A stretch of DNA of 64,000 nt from positions 372,001 through 436,000 of the forward strand of contig QJNS01000022.1 of NCBI GenBank assembly GCA_004154925.1, in the 5' to 3' direction. A model generated the notes under the pieces. The model was given only the letters and a program-made list of their open reading frames with translations. It was not told where the DNA came from and did not search any database. Source of the stretch: Monosporascus cannonballus (Eukaryota > Ascomycota > Sordariomycetes > Xylariales). Both the position numbers and the translations under genes were made by a program. Positions within the stretch are counted from its first letter, which is position 1, and each line of letters starts with the position of its first letter. Below are positions 48,851 to 60,434 of this stretch, in pieces.

Positions 48851-51800
48851 TTAATGGCGCTGCGTATTATTCGAGTACATTATATTTATTCCTTGAGCAG
48901 TAATGTTAATGACGGAAGGTGGTGTAAGTCCGAAAACTACAGAGCTTAATAATCTCTCTTGTAAGGTGTAGACTTCACTGTTAGAAGATTATTACGATGT
49001 CTAGAGTTTAAAAAAGATAACTGATACGGCTTTATGCCGTCTGCGGGGAGTAAGAGCGAGCCGAGGCGCCCAGAAGAGAGATTTGCAACAAAGGATGTTT
49101 AACCACGTTAGGCGCTCAGAGCATCTATAGCCGCATTATAAATGTACAGACGCCATTTATACGAACTTGTTAGCCGCAAGCCTTAACATGGAACTAAAAG
49201 GCTTACATGATACCCAAGAAAAGAGAGCGTGAGATCATTCGTAGGAAAAAAAATAGAGGCAAGTTGGAAGCTGACACGAGATCTTGAATATCCGCCAGGA
49301 GTTCGGCGGCCTTACTAGAAGCTGAGCGCGGGTTCGACCCGAGTTCGAGTCAAATTTTACCTAAGGATTGTAACGGGGACATCATGAAGAACCTGATGGC
49401 GTGGTTCTGATGGGGTCGGACCGGAGGGCGTGGGAACCTTGCGTCAGGCGGCGAACAAGGAGGGTTATAACTATAGGCTGATGGGATGCAGTCCCTTCGA
49501 AATACCTTACCGCGTACCCCTAAGAAAACGTTGATGCCACGGCTGACACTAGATCAAAGCTCATGGATCCAACGATCTCTGGCAACATCCATTACAACCA
49601 GCGGCAAGACTGAAACTCAAATCTAGAGCATTGAAGCGTCATGGACGCCCGAGTAGTCCAAAAGACACAATGCAATCGTCGCTTGCGACTCTGCAACTAA
49701 ATTTACGTTAGGCAATGATTAAGCAGCCACGGAAAATAACGGCTTCAATTTTTTCATCTCGGAGAGGGTAAGGACCCTTGTGTTAATTGACAGGAATATC
49801 CGGCTTGACGACGATGGCGAAGCACGATCATCTACATACGGAAATGGGGTATTCTACACAAGACTGGGTAGCGGATAGGGGCGTAGTTTGGGGAAGAGGC
49901 CGGTACATGTTGCACGAATCGATGCTCTGGTATTTATTTCATTGTTGGCATACTCAAGCGCTTCTGTGCAGGCGAAAAAAGGGGCCCCTTTCAGGAATCC
50001 GCGTTCTGTTACTGACATCCATGGCAAATTCAAGCATGCACCATCGATTCACATCGTGCGCTACGTATGAATGTCCACCTCTAAGACATTGCGCATCCGA
50101 TGGTATTACTAAGTTTTGGGCGTCTCTCAGGATGCGTTGACCACTTCGAACGTCGACTGCTGTCAGACCCAACAACGCCAGTCAGCCCTAGCGGAGATTA
50201 CTTTATGCACCCCTGGCACCTTTTCCTCTCAGCCACAGCTGTATTTACGTGTATAAAAGGAGGGTTCGCTACCTTCACTTTCTAGCTAGGACCTTCTAGA
50301 GGTCAGGCAACCTTTAATACACTTCTTCTTCAGTTATTTGCTTCTGTGTGTGATGTCAGGGTTTCATAACTGCCCTCTTGCTTTTAAGTTCACTCTACTG
50401 CGGAAGGGCTAGATTGGTTGAATAACACGAATAGCGCCCAAAGCACGAATAGAGTTGAATTCAACTATCCTTACGGCTCTTTGGTTCGGACTGGATTTGA
50501 ATGATCGTAGCTTTGCCGATTCAAATATCTGCTTGATACGAATAATACCCCATCAAGGTTACAGGGTCACAGGATTGACCCTGGGAATGACGTCTGTCGT
50601 GCAACTGAAAACGATGCTTCCACCTACTAGTGGCAATGATTGAGCTTATTTGACTATTAGCGACCATCTCGCGTTGTCTGATTTACCTTGAACCATTACA
50701 TGCCTTTGGGTCACCACCGTTGAACTTTAGGCTGAAGCCGCATCGGCGGACTGCTCCGCACGACGCGTGTGGCTGGTACAGCGGCTCGAGGATCCGTGCT
50801 TACGGGTCTGTAGGGTTGAGACTGTTGACGACACGCTCCCTGGTGTAACCTATTAGCTACCTATTTACTCATCATACGCACGTCGAGAAGCGTGTGAATT
50901 GAAGTCAGTGGCTGTTCTCGCCGTGAAAGCCGCAGAAAAAGCAGTATGGGGGGAACTCATATGTCTGGTTTCGCGAACCTGGTTGCACAGCAGAGAAGGC
51001 CACCAATTCTGTGCCACGGCCTCAACCGCCGCTAACGTATGCTAGCGGTCAACAGCCTAATGTTACATATGAATCCTACAGCCGAAACAGGCTGCTAGAG
51101 CCAAGTCGTTTTAGGCTGCGCGAATCATATATGTAATAGGGATTCATAACTTCCACATTCCGTTGATCGACAGTTCGTGTTGAGGCGCAATGTTGCATCC
51201 CCGACGATCTATCAATATTCTTCCGGCCACTTGCGCGTCTATCCTATGACATATTAGGTATCGGATCGATCAGTGTACAACCCTTCTGCAGGGAACAACG
51301 ATACCGACACCCGAATGATACGGATCTCGCGGGCCTCGGGCGCCAATCTTGGCTATTTGAAAGTATCTTGGACGAAGCCATGTACATGGCATGGCATGCA
51401 TGGTTAAGATGCCCAAGAGTGAAAAGATGAGGTGAGATTGAATGCTTCGATGGGACTAATGGAACCCTTTTTATCTCTTGGCGGGGGGACCGTCGATCAT
51501 TTATTCCCGCTAACCTTCGTTTCTTCCCGCACTCGGTAAGCGTTAATGGCGAAGGTACAGTGATACAGTAAAATGTTTTCTTGACTCTTGGTACGAGTTC
51601 TTATTGGATGGGAATCATCTACCCTGCCACCTCAAATCCTTGTTTGGCGGGAGAGAGCACGCTATAAATTAAGAACCTCAGCATAATTTCCCTATGTAAT
51701 CCATTTCGCCTTGGAATGCTATTAGATGTATTTCTCCAACGCCTATACATATCCTGATGGCGTGGAATAAAGACTTTGGAAACAAAGGCTTAAAAGGGCC

Positions 51801-53231
51801 CAGCTTTGTGGACTGAACTGACAGTAAACCGGGCGACTGTTGTAAGCATAAACATATGTGGCTGGTCTCAGGAGCATTAGTGTCCCTGAACGTGTTGATG
51901 CGCTGGTTCCCCGACCAGCTGATTAGTGGCTTGTGAAGAGACACCCAAATATGCCTGTTGTGCGATTTACTACTGGTCTCGTGTTGAACTTTGAGTTGGC
52001 GCAATAAGCCAAGGCAATGACGGAATCCCATGAATCTATTGGCTATATAAAGGAGCTCATGCACCTCGCTAAGCGGCCGAGAATCGCGCTCTCCAACAGA
52101 TCCGCTAATTGATTACTCGAATCCGACACCTCAGACGAAGGCCTGACCTCCGTTACACGCATCGACCGTATTTTCCAAGAGAATGGGACAAATCACAAAG
52201 CACAAGATTGCGCGGACCTGCACGACTCGTCAGCTGCGTGAGACGAGGCTGGCCTTCTCGGCGTCTCTGGTACTTGGAGATCGCGCGGGTTGAGAGTCCT
52301 AGTGGATCCCAGGTCTGTTTAGGACAGGGGTATGTTGAATAGCCCCAGGAAAACTCCGTACGATGAGGCCTTCTGAGCCTTTGGCGAATATGGTTCAGTC
52401 CTTTTTTTTATCTTGGGATCTGGGACGACGGAGGAAGTTCCGAATCGCCTAATCTGGCACCAAGTTCGTCCGTTCAGGAATTGAAGATCGATTAGGTCCG
52501 AGCAAAAGGGGCTCAAACGCGGCGTCTTGCTTCCACGCCGCGTCAATGCATGGTGATCGCCATAAATTACAAACGCAACGCCGTGGAGCTTGGTGGAGCC
52601 AGCCCAGATGATCTGATCCTCTTGCGACCTTCCCGAATGTCACCATTCATCATGCTAGGTCCAGCAGTCCCTGACCAATGCCAACGCTAGCCCCGGCTAG
52701 CACCATTTTCTTTTTGCTCCGTTTCGCTTCCGAATCCATGGGCGGATTGGGCGGCGCTTCTTGGCCACTCCGTCTCCCAAAAAGGGCGGAGTGACAGCCT
52801 CAGAACGTCGATGACGGCAAAAAGCAGCGCCGTTGTCTTGGGTTATAGGATTTGTTCGCAAATCATATGCAATTAGCCAAGGTTGTAGCAGGGGAAAGCA
52901 AGTCTTTCATTTCCCAAAATGAAAGAGATTGCTTGATTGGCACACCCCGTGAGGAAATAAAGCACGGCTATCGGTTCAATGCTCCATCGCTTCGTCAATG
53001 TATCTATCTTCTCTGGCGTGCATGCTGCCGCCTAGATCTATGATCTCCTTTTTATTTATGTTCCTGGGCGCTTTCCAGACGATTTTTTCTCGTTCGTCTT
53101 AGCTTCCCATTCCCGTGGTTCCCTCGTTAGCCAGTGTCGCTCATTTTTATCTTGTATTGAATAGAGTCATCTTCGTTATATCTATTGTAATCCAACTTTT
53201 AATCCAAGACCGTCCTTGAAATTCGAGCAAG
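48851..53231. other. 4.4-kb intergenic DNA, no supported gene
   Basis: Balanced base composition. Open frames up to 128 codons (for example 51,678-52,064 minus, 49,787-50,140 plus) lack recognisable domains, hydrophobic patterning or coding-type base bias. The last ~200 bp before 53,232 are pyrimidine-rich, as in fungal promoters and leaders. A TATAAAAG word at about 50,253 has no gene behind it. Confidence 0.55.
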
Positions 53232-54170
53232 ATGGCGTACAGAGACAGATATACACGGCAGCCGGTCACGGACATCTTCACGAGCGATACCGACATCGAC
53301 CGGAGAAAATGCAAACGGATGGTCCCCATGAAGGTCCTCATCCTGGGACTTGGACGGACAGGAACAGCTTGTGCGCCCCTCCCGCCCGCCGGAGTACAAA
53401 GAAGTTCGAATCACTGACAGCCGCAACCCACAGCTATGAGAGCGGCCATGCAGCAGCTCGGCTACGTCGACACCTACCACATGATGTCGTGCTCCATTGA
53501 GAACCCGCCCGACGCGCTGTTCTGGATGGACGCTCTGCGGGCCAAGTACGACGGCGTGGGCAAGCCCTTCGAGCGCGAGGACTGGGATAAGCTCATGGGC
53601 CACTGCCAGGCGGTGTGCGACTGGCCAGCCATCGCGTTCGCCAAGGAGCTCATCGAGGCCTACCCGGAAGCCAAGGTGGTGCTGACGAACCGCGACGTCG
53701 ACTCTTGGCACGCCTCGACCCTGCGCACCGTCTACTGGCGCGTGACAGACCCGGAGCTGCGCGCCCTGTCCCACGTCAGCTGGGCCGCTAGCATGTACTA
53801 CCCGATGTTAAAGAAGTTCTTCGACACCTTCTTCCTCGGCGACTTCCCCAACAAGGGCAAGGAGGTCTTCCTGAGGCACTACGACGAGGTCCGCAGCCTC
53901 GTGCCCCCCGAGCGCCTGCTCGAGTACAAGGTGGCCGACGGCTGGGAGCCCCTCTGCGAGTTCCTCGGCGAGACAGTGCCCAAGGGCGAGAAGTTCCCCA
54001 ACGTCAACGACAACCGGGACTTCGTCTCCCGGTCGAGACGTCGGAACAAGCGGCAGGCCATGAACGTCCTGCTGCAGTGGACCACGTACGCGACGATCAC
54101 TGGTGTGGCCGGTTACGCCGCATGGAAGTACCTGCCCCTGTCCGATTGGTTGCGGACGGTAAGGGGTTAG
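53232..54170 (+). CDS. Sulfotransferase-family protein (fungal P-loop type) with C-terminal membrane anchor
   Basis: Two exons, 53,232-53,370 and 53,434-54,170, joined by a 63-bp GT-AG intron with branch site CACTGAC; the product is 291 aa. Residues 33-45 (M-K-V-L-I-L-G-L-G-R-T-G-T) form the 5'-phosphosulfate binding loop after a beta strand, and N-R-D-V-D-S-W (132-138) is the 3'-phosphate binding motif of PAPS-dependent sulfotransferases. Family-typical D-G-W-E-P-L-C-x-F-L-G and F-P-x-x-N follow near 220-245. About residues 257-280 are hydrophobic (VLLQWTTYATITGVAGYAAW), a likely C-terminal transmembrane anchor after a basic stretch. Such proteins are common and mostly uncharacterised in ascomycetes; the substrate is unknown. 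The start is the first ATG giving the P-loop fold, and a later Met33 would also keep the loop. Strong GC-rich third positions. Confidence 0.88.
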
Positions 54171-55105
54171 GCGCGCATATACCGTGCCGGACTCAAAAAT
54201 AATTTGGGTATGCATTGTTTGGCCCATTAGCCTGGTTACGGGTCATTACCTGTTTAGACTGGATTGGCAGGTATGACATTTAGACGTCCGGCCTCGTGTG
54301 GCTATTGTATATAGGAGCTCTTTACGCATTACGGAGACTGAGAGATATAGGGGGGTGCCTTTCCTCATGGTTAAAGGAAAACCGCGGTAGATCCAATAGA
54401 GGATGATGTCATGGCGTTACAGGTTAACTGGCGTATGATATTATCAACGAAGCGCGGGTCGTCCATCGAGAGGGGGTCCTCCAAAATAGGAAAGCATTTG
54501 AGTCTCTTGCCATGTACTTCTCAAACAAACGATGCGACGTGCTACGGGATCACCGGCACCTCAAGGCACAATCCTACGATTCTAAAAATGCACGAAACCC
54601 CCATGCTGTAAGGATGATTGCGTTATCTTCGCCAGATAGGAAGGCTGTATGGCGACGAAAGGAATTTGTGGAACATAATGGTGCCGTTTCTCTCACCCCG
54701 CCACCAGCCACATACTCTCATCGCTAGGGTTGCTTGTCGCGGATCAATCAATTATACACTAATGCTTCTTGGTTTAATTACTTCTACACCCATGTTCCAT
54801 GCTTACCGGCACGGCAGAATGGGGTAACGAGAGCACACATATGGATCTATATAGGTGGGTCACATCTTTTGTACCCGGGACCAGCGCGGGAGCCAACGTC
54901 GATAGCGGGGTGCGAAGCAGGTCGAACAGATCGCCCGCCCACACATTCCCAGGGTTGTTAAGAAACAGAAGCCGAATAGCAGGCCGAAGAAGTTATTGCC
55001 CGTGTCTACGATGCGGGAATCATTTGTGGCCCAGGGCTGGGGGCGCGCATGTTAGAAACGGATATTCTAGAAAAGGGGGGGGGGGGGGGGTTGGGGGGGG
55101 GGGGG
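54171..55105. other. Intergenic DNA between convergent genes
   Basis: Shared 3' side of the sulfotransferase and arylsulfotransferase genes. Overlapping short frames, none convincing. If the arylsulfotransferase has a further exon it should lie here or in the gap; I saw no clear continuation. Confidence 0.5.
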
Positions 55106-55115
55106 NNNNNNNNNN
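55075..55115. other. Assembly gap with G homopolymers
   Basis: Sixteen G (55,075-55,090), TT, thirteen G (55,093-55,105), then ten N (55,106-55,115). The poly-G is probably low-quality contig-end sequence rather than biology. It cuts off the 3' end of the arylsulfotransferase gene. Confidence 0.95.
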
Positions 55116-56731
55116 GTGCTGCGATGGGTACTAACCTGACCGACTTCTGTACTGTTTAGCGGTTCGCTGACCCCTAATATGTTGGATCTGGAGTCTTTGG
55201 CGACGAGGCGCAGGTAAGTCGGGTACCAATATTTCATCTCGAAGCTAGTTTCGAACGCTTTCTTCAGGGCGGTATCGAGGTTCTCCCAGTGTTCCTGGGT
55301 GTCGTTGAGCCCCTTTGAGCCCTGCAGAACCCATTTCCTGACCTCCGTCGCCCCGTTCCAGCTCACATATGCGTTCCACTTACGTGTCGTATCCTGTGCC
55401 AGTACCGCGTCGGGCTTGGTCGTGGGCCACCCGTGCCACTCGTATTTGTACACGCGGTAAGACTCCACGTCCGACTTCGTGTAGCGGCTCTCGGGCGCGA
55501 AGTGCGTGTCGCAGAGCGGGACTCCGTCCTGGCTGAACTCGGTGAACGCCGCCGAGTCTCCGTAGCCGAGCAGAACGTTCCCGTTGGGCAGTTCCTGTAG
55601 GGAGCCCTGCGACTTGGCGGGGAACTGATGAGGGTTGATGTATTCGGTCACCAGCTTGACCGTCATGTTCTCCTCGTCGACCTGGACCCGGAGACCACGA
55701 GTTATCAGGCCATCCTCAAGATTCCAGTCGTCGACCTTGTTGTCGAACATAGTTATCGTCTTCTCGTCTGGCGACCACCGCGCATCGTGCTGCAGCTGGA
55801 AGCTGGTCGCGTTTCCACCCGAAAGATCTTTGAACATGTTCATCTTGCCACCGAGAATCCAGATAACATCACCAGTAGTACCGTTGATGTACGTCAGGCT
55901 GTGCATGTATCGGCTCGAGACCAGGTAGTTGCCCCTGGAGTCCTTATCGACGCTGTTGATATGAAAGTAATCCCAGCCCATCTTCCTTTCCTCATCCACC
56001 TCTTTGAAGCTGGCTCCGAGAGGGTATGTCAGCATGGCACGCCACTCGAAGAGGGCTTCCCCCGTGTCCAGGTCGACCTCCTGGATTATACAGTCCCATA
56101 CTTGCGCCTGGCGATCCTGCCCGAGTTCGGCGAGGTTGCGGTCGTAAAGCTCGTAGATGGTAAGCAAGGCGGTGCCGTCTTTGGTGATCCGGAAATCGTG
56201 GAGATCAAGGTCGCGCCCATTCGCCGCATTAACTGTCCTAAAAATATTGTAGTTCTTGTCGAGCTAGGCGGTTGTTACTACGATATACCAATCAAAGCAG
56301 GTATACAGCGGACAAACCATGTATGCCTTCCCCGCGCCATGACCCCCGACCGTATCGTCGCCCGCCCAAAACGTTAAGTATTTCTCACCCCTGTATTCTT
56401 GAACCATCAGGTTGTAGAGCTGTTGCTCCTTCCAGTGCGTTGTCCAGATGAGATGACCTTCGGGGTCCAGGATTGTGACTTGCGGCTTTTGCGTCTGCCC
56501 GCCTCGCGGGGCCATCATGGTGTAGAGCGATTTGTCGCATTTCGGCTCGTACTGTATGACGTTGAGTAGAGGAACTTCGGCATCGATGGTCCTGTACTTT
56601 TGCATCGGGTGCAGGCCGTACGCCTCCTGATCAAATCCGTAATCGTTGACCAACGCAGGCCGGTCGCTGAGGACACCTCGCGGGCCGGCGGCCACTACTA
56701 GGGAGAGGCAGAGTAGCCATGATAAGGCCAT
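55116..56731 (-). CDS. Secreted arylsulfotransferase (ASST-type), 3' end missing
   Basis: Exon 1 is 56,318-56,731 (138 codons); a 54-bp GT-AG intron follows at 56,264-56,317; exon 2 runs from 56,263 towards the gap. A donor-like GTTAGT gives a possible exon end at 55,136 (phase 0, about 514 aa so far). Residues 1-22 form a signal peptide with hydrophobic core LLCLSLVVAA. Across the intron the frame reads GHGAGKAYM then LDKNYNIF, followed by D-L-H-D-F-x-I-T-x-D-G-T-A-L-L-T-I-Y-E, QEVDLDTGEALFEW, WDYFHINSV, GNYLVSSRYMHSL and LQHDARWSP: the ordered blocks of fungal arylsulfotransferases, six-bladed propeller enzymes that move sulfate from a phenolic sulfate to another phenol through a catalytic His, without PAPS. 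Potential N-glycosylation sites (NGT, NAT, NMT, NST). Convergent with the preceding sulfotransferase. Confidence 0.88.
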
Positions 56732-58522
56732 ATTGTTCCTTGCCGCTACATTAACAACCACGACGATCGTCTTCACATCTCGTTGAAGAGCACACGCACC
56801 GACCGGACGGGAAAAAGAAACTTTGGTGGGACAAATGTATGCCAAGACATGGTCAACCGTCACAGGCTCACAGCAACCGAACGATGAGTCCCATGCCACA
56901 CTTGCGCCGCCCTCGCGGTCCTAGCTGTCAACCCCTGCAAGGTGGCTTTTCTTTCACGTTCCCCTCAGGCGAGACACTGTAACTGAGATTGGCCCCGGCT
57001 CATCTGGGGCTGAGGAGCTGCCAAGGCCAAGGCTTATTGACCTTACCTTTTCGGAAGAGACGCCACATCCCCCCTTATAGTATTGAAAATAGTAATTCAA
57101 ATACAACGTACCAAACGGCATTATACGCGTACATACCATAGCCTACCTTTCAACCTGCCAGCTATGTTGAATGAGGTTGTGGCGAAATGTACATCATCTA
57201 AGATCCCGTCTAATCCACCGGCTACCTGGCAACGTCAGCGACGCTGTCAGTTCCACTGCCTTCCGGAAAAGGAGGACCACCAGGGGTCTGGGACGACTAG
57301 CGCCGCGTGTCCCGTTTCGTCCACTGGCCTATCCACCCCCAAATCGCATCGCTGATGTTCATAAGCGCACCCGGCACGAATCGGTAATAGTGAATATTCG
57401 CAATTCGGGATCAGCTGGTCTGCAAGCCCTAGCCTTTCAGACCCGCCCCAGATCCCATCTTAGGCCCGAAGATTGGATGATTGTGAAGAGTACTTAGAAG
57501 TACCACGAGGCTCCCCCAGTACCTGGAAATTGTCATAGCACGCATCTCCCCATTCATTCAATTTCTTACGGTAATGTCTGTCCTCTCACAATCTTAGATG
57601 GCTTCTCTGTCCGGCTAAGCATACACGTCACCTCCCCACTCGAGGAAATAAATCCCGTTCAGAGTATGGCTGGTGGGGTGCGGATTTTGCATCTTCCGTG
57701 CATGTGGGTGGCATGCTATTACACTGTATTATAAGTTCCTCGACTTTCTCTAGTGTCCCGCGCGGCCCCATAGTGAGCGGCAGCAAGGTAAAGCTTTAAT
57801 TTTGTCACTGGATAAAATCCCTGTCGTGCCCACTCAGCCGGGCTGTTTGTATCGAAGCCACCTCCAACATTATTCCTGAACGTATCTCATTACATAGGGA
57901 AAAGGTACATTCAAGCAAACAGAAGAAAGAACTGTTTTAGACTTCGTCCATAATATTTAGTCCTCTGAGCACTGTAGGAATCCCCCATTAAACGATGGCT
58001 GGCTCTGCGAGCATGTCATGGGCGGTAACAAGTAAGCCAGCAATATTATATACAAATAACCGAAGCAACTAATTAACCACCGACGCCACAGGCTGTGGGT
58101 GTATCCATTCTTCGCGAAGGTGGAGCACATAGTGTGACGTACTGGCTCTGGGGAGTACATATTCGTGGACAGCCGCCCGTGAGGAGAGCGATAGCCGAAG
58201 TGGCTCTGTCTGACTATACTTTGTGGTAGGACGTTCGCTATTCCTGGAACAATCGATGTTGACCTAGGACGGACTCTCGCCAGGTAATCATTGCAGTTTT
58301 CCTTCCCCTTCTTTCCATATATCCACTCGCTGCTTGTTCTTCCGTTGTGTGAATTCCCTTTTCAGGACCACTCACATACCTTTTTGGCTCCTTTTGCCGT
58401 CCCCTCGCTACGCCATTAGCCTCTTATTTTAAGGCACTGCCTGCTTGCTTATACTTTGATTCGATGTTACTCTTTTTACGCTTGAGCCGCTCCTTGTACT
58501 TAATAACTACCTCGTGTGCGCT
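56732..58522. other. Divergent intergenic/promoter region
   Basis: Lies between the start sites of the arylsulfotransferase (minus) and MFS (plus) genes, so it should hold both promoters. The 200 bp before 58,523 are pyrimidine-rich. No clear TATA box, tRNA or ORF with coding character. Confidence 0.5.
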
Positions 58523-60434
58523 ATGCAGAAGTCATCCAGTGGGTTGAGCCGTGGCACTAGTTCAACACACATCCGTCGTACCTCCCAAGGAAAACAGAAC
58601 TGGATGCCTCCCCAGCCGACCGACAGTGATCTTAGCAGTGACGATGGGTACGATAGCGAGTCGCTTAAGTCCAAGCCGGAGCCCAGGAGAGATGGCCCGG
58701 TTACGTGGATGTCGCTTCCCCGGAAGGACCAGCTCTTGATTCTCTTCATCAGCCGTGTCGTCGACTTCTTACAGGTTGCATCTCTGCAGGCGTTCGTCTT
58801 CTACCAGCTCAAGCACCTCAACCGCAACCTCTCCGACGCCGAGATCTCGACCCAGGCCGGTTGGCTCCAGGGCGCCTTCACCGGTGCCCAGGTCTTGACG
58901 GCGATGTTGTGGGGCAAGGCCGCGGACGCTACTTGGGGCGGAAGGAAGAAGGTGTTGTTCATCGGGCTTTTCGGCACGGCCATCTCGTGTATGGGCTATG
59001 GCTTCGCGACCAGCTTTTCTTGGCTAGTGTTCTGGCGCATGTTTGGTGGCGCCATCAACGGCACTGTCGGAATAATGTGAGTCTGCAACCTGCATCCCCT
59101 CGTTGGATGCCGTATGTTGACTTTGTGACTCCCCAGACGTACGATGGTCGCGGAGATCACGGTAGAGAAGAAGTATCAGTCGAGAGCTTTCTTGATTCTC
59201 CCCATTAGCTTTAACGTTGCTGGCTTGTTGGGACCTCGTAAGCATCGACCGGACCCCGGAGCCGTCTTGTTCAACTCGAAGGCTAACAGTCCGTACAGTT
59301 ATGGGCGGGTTCCTTGCCGACCCTGCTACACACCTCCCTGGTATCTTCGGCCCGGACGCCATTTTTGGGTTTGACTGGGTTCGACATTACCCTTATGCGC
59401 TGCCCAGTCTCATAAACGCTTTCTTCCTAGCCACCGCAGGTTGGACAGTGTTCTTTCTTTTGGAAGAGACGTCGCCGTCGAGGAGGGGGAAGTTCGATAT
59501 TGGTCTCTATCTTGCTGCCCGGTTCAAGAATTTCCTTTTCCGAAGACAGGAGACCGAAGGTTATTCTAAACTCCATATGAACGAGTCATGGGACTCCACG
59601 GAGTCCTCGTTCGAGTCGGTGGAGGAGAAACCCCACGTTGCTGTGTCGCAGGTAAAGAGGCGATCATCGAGGAAACTCCCGTTCCATCGTCTTTTCACCA
59701 AGAACGTCATCTTCACGCTCGTCACGGAGGCCTTCTACGATTTCCACCTCGGTGCTTTTCAGAACTTGTGGACCCTTTTCCTGTCGACGCCGCGATCCCT
59801 GCCCGAGCAGGATAATGCCCGACGACTTCCGTTCGTCTTTACTGGAGGCTTGGGCATGCCCGCTGCCACGGTGGGATTCGCCACTTCGATTCTGGGGGTT
59901 CTCGGGATGCTCCTCCAGGTTTTCCTGTACCCTCCGGTTCAGGCGCGGCTCGGTACTCTGCGCGGCTTTCAAATCTTCCTCGCCCTGTTCCCGCTCGCGT
60001 ACTTCATCGCCCCGTACCTCGCCGTGCTGCCATCCAGTAGCCCGGCGCCCGAGCCTGCTAGCGGCATTCTCATCTGGATCGGCATCGTTCTCGTTCTCTT
60101 GTTTCAGGTCACCGGAAGGACCATCACGCTGCCGGCCAGTATCATCCTTCTGAACAACTGTAGCCCGCACCCGACCGTGCTGGGGACGATCCACGGTCTC
60201 GGGCAGAGTGTGTCCGCCGGCTTCCGGACGGTCGGCCCCATCGTCGGCGGGTGGTGGTACGGATCCGGTTTAGAGATCGGCATGGTCGGCGCAAGCTGGT
60301 GGGGCATCGCCGGCATGTCCGCGCTGGGATGCGCGGCGGCCACCTGTATATATGAGGGTAGTGGGCATGAGATCTTCCTCGACGAGGAGGAGCAAGAGAC
60401 GATGGCTCTGAGGATGGAAGAGCTCCGGAAATGA
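58523..60434 (+). CDS. MFS transporter, drug:H+ antiporter-like (DHA1/ZIFL-type)
   Basis: Three exons, 58,523-59,076, 59,137-59,237 and 59,299-60,434, with GT-AG introns of 60 and 61 bp; 596 aa. The ATG at 58,523 is the first in frame. A hydrophilic Ser-rich N-terminus (about 65 residues) precedes the first membrane helix (QLLILFISRVVDFLQ). Motif A of the major facilitator superfamily is present as G-K-A-A-D-A-T-W-G-G-R-K-K in loop 2-3, followed by helices 3-6. A long Ser/Glu-rich central loop (FLFRRQETEG to RKLPFHRL) separates the two halves, and the second half ends with GTIHGLGQSVSAGFRTVGPIVGG, typical of this fungal clade related to plant zinc-induced facilitators and yeast YCR023C-like proteins. 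Exports unknown small molecules, probably at the plasma or vacuolar membrane. Splice joins restore I-I-R-T-M-V-A-E and G-P-L-M-G-G-F. Confidence 0.9.

Noticed and set aside
49320..49360. GGTTCGACCC resembling a tRNA B box
   Set aside because: No matching A box or foldable cloverleaf at the right distance.
50240..50290. GTATAAAAGGAGG promoter-like word
   Set aside because: No credible coding sequence follows within 1 kb; a TATA-like word is expected by chance.
53199..53774. 191-codon minus-strand frame
   Set aside because: Shadow of the GC-rich sulfotransferase exon on the plus strand, which has both PAPS-binding motifs and a sound intron.
55628..56377. 249-codon plus-strand frame
   Set aside because: Antisense to the arylsulfotransferase, whose minus-strand frame carries the ordered family blocks.
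59664..60194. 176-codon minus-strand frame
   Set aside because: Shadow of MFS exon 3; highly charged low-complexity translation without domains.
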